64,000 bases of DNA from Amphritea pacifica (GTDB taxonomy: Bacteria > Pseudomonadota > Gammaproteobacteria > Pseudomonadales > Balneatricaceae), in the NCBI RefSeq assembly GCF_016924145.1, contig NZ_JAFFZO010000025.1, positions 16,998 to 80,997 on the forward strand, written 5' to 3'. Shown here one piece after another: positions 63,842 through 64,000 of this stretch. The position numbers were made by a program, and so were the translations under genes. Below the pieces are notes generated by a model. The model was given only the letters and a program-made list of their open reading frames with translations. It did not search any database and had not been told where the DNA came from. Positions within the stretch are counted from its first letter, which is position 1. The number at the start of each line of letters is the position of its first letter.

Positions 63842-64000
63842 ATGAAACTATATGCTGGAATCGATCTGCATTTCAACAACAGCGTCGTATCTGTGATTGA
63901 TGAGACGGACCACATCCTCTATGAACGACGCCTTGATAACAATCTGGAACGGATCAAACATGAACTGAGTCCCTATCAAGAGCGACTGGAGGGTGTCGTG
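63842..64000 (+). mobile_element. IS110-family transposase, 5' part (cut by window edge)
   Basis: The first 53 residues read YAGIDLHFNNSVVSVIDE at the start, with the first catalytic Asp of the DEDD RuvC-like domain in GIDLH. AGGAG lies 7 bp upstream of the ATG at 63842. The frame is open to the window edge. The IS110 family uses a DEDD transposase with a structured bridge RNA. Whether the copy is intact cannot be seen. Confidence 0.88.

Overview
The window reads as the chromosome of a Gram-negative gammaproteobacterium, probably a marine member of the Oceanospirillales (Amphritea/Neptunomonas/Marinobacterium-like). The grounds are the gene families and gene orders: an ast arginine-catabolism operon, glnK-amtB-glnK followed by ubiK and comM, rep next to a cytochrome c5 gene, nudE/yrfG-hslR-hslO-pckA, ppx/trxA/rho/ubiD, and an ATP-dependent PEP carboxykinase. 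This placement rests on gene content; no 16S gene is present. Coding density is high and most genes look like core housekeeping functions. I see no prophage, CRISPR array, secretion cluster or recognisable defence island. The only transposase is cut by the right edge.

Layout. 1-4504 (minus): astC, an M20 hydrolase, astA, astD (cut by the left edge). 4644-6804 (minus): glnK-amtB-glnK, preceded by a clear sigma-54 promoter and two NtrC-type palindromes. 7144-17892: ubiK, three GGDEF/EAL proteins of different degrees of degeneracy, comM, rep and a cytochrome c5. 18025-18449: tRNA-Arg(CCG) and tRNA-Thr(TGT), with a 90-bp direct repeat that copies the 3' end of the tRNA-Arg. 18484-19800: a membrane transporter. 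20408-28157: a four-gene transglutaminase / DUF2126 / ATP-grasp-alpha-E cluster, predicted to ligate and cleave peptide or isopeptide bonds on unknown substrates; this is the least understood system here. 28195-34396: PAP2 phosphatase, GT39-type glycosyltransferase, LMW phosphatase/ArsC-like protein, a small CxxC protein, SH3 protein, EAL-HDOD protein and TauE/SafE exporter. 34509-40911: ilvD, a Crp/Fnr regulator with a DUF2892 target gene, a glycine-zipper protein, and a PepSY-PhoP-PhoQ-like operon. 40971-45566 (minus): argE-argA and a Pit phosphate transporter with its PhoU-like partner. 45853-52805: glnE, sodB, nudE/yrfG, hslR, hslO. 53045-60977: pckA, ppx, trxA, rho, ubiD and a ferredoxin-reductase. 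61214-64000: a NYN nuclease-like protein, LysR, a DUF1127 protein and the start of an IS110-family transposase.

How parts connect. Nitrogen control recurs: two PII proteins and AmtB, GlnE (glutamine synthetase adenylylation, controlled by PII), arginine degradation (ast) and arginine synthesis (argA, argE). Cyclic-di-GMP proteins are numerous (four GGDEF/EAL or EAL-HDOD proteins in 26 kb).

The most distinctive non-coding feature is a family of structured repeats between 54.6 and 63.6 kb. Most copies lie directly behind a stop codon. Their short hairpins (three-base loops, stems GCGGC/GCCGC, GTCGC/GCGAC or GGCGC/GCGCC) and a second stem (GCAAC/GTTGC against GCAAT/ATTGC) vary in a compensatory way, which suggests selection for RNA or cruciform structure. 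One copy supplies the last codons and the stop of the DUF1127 gene.
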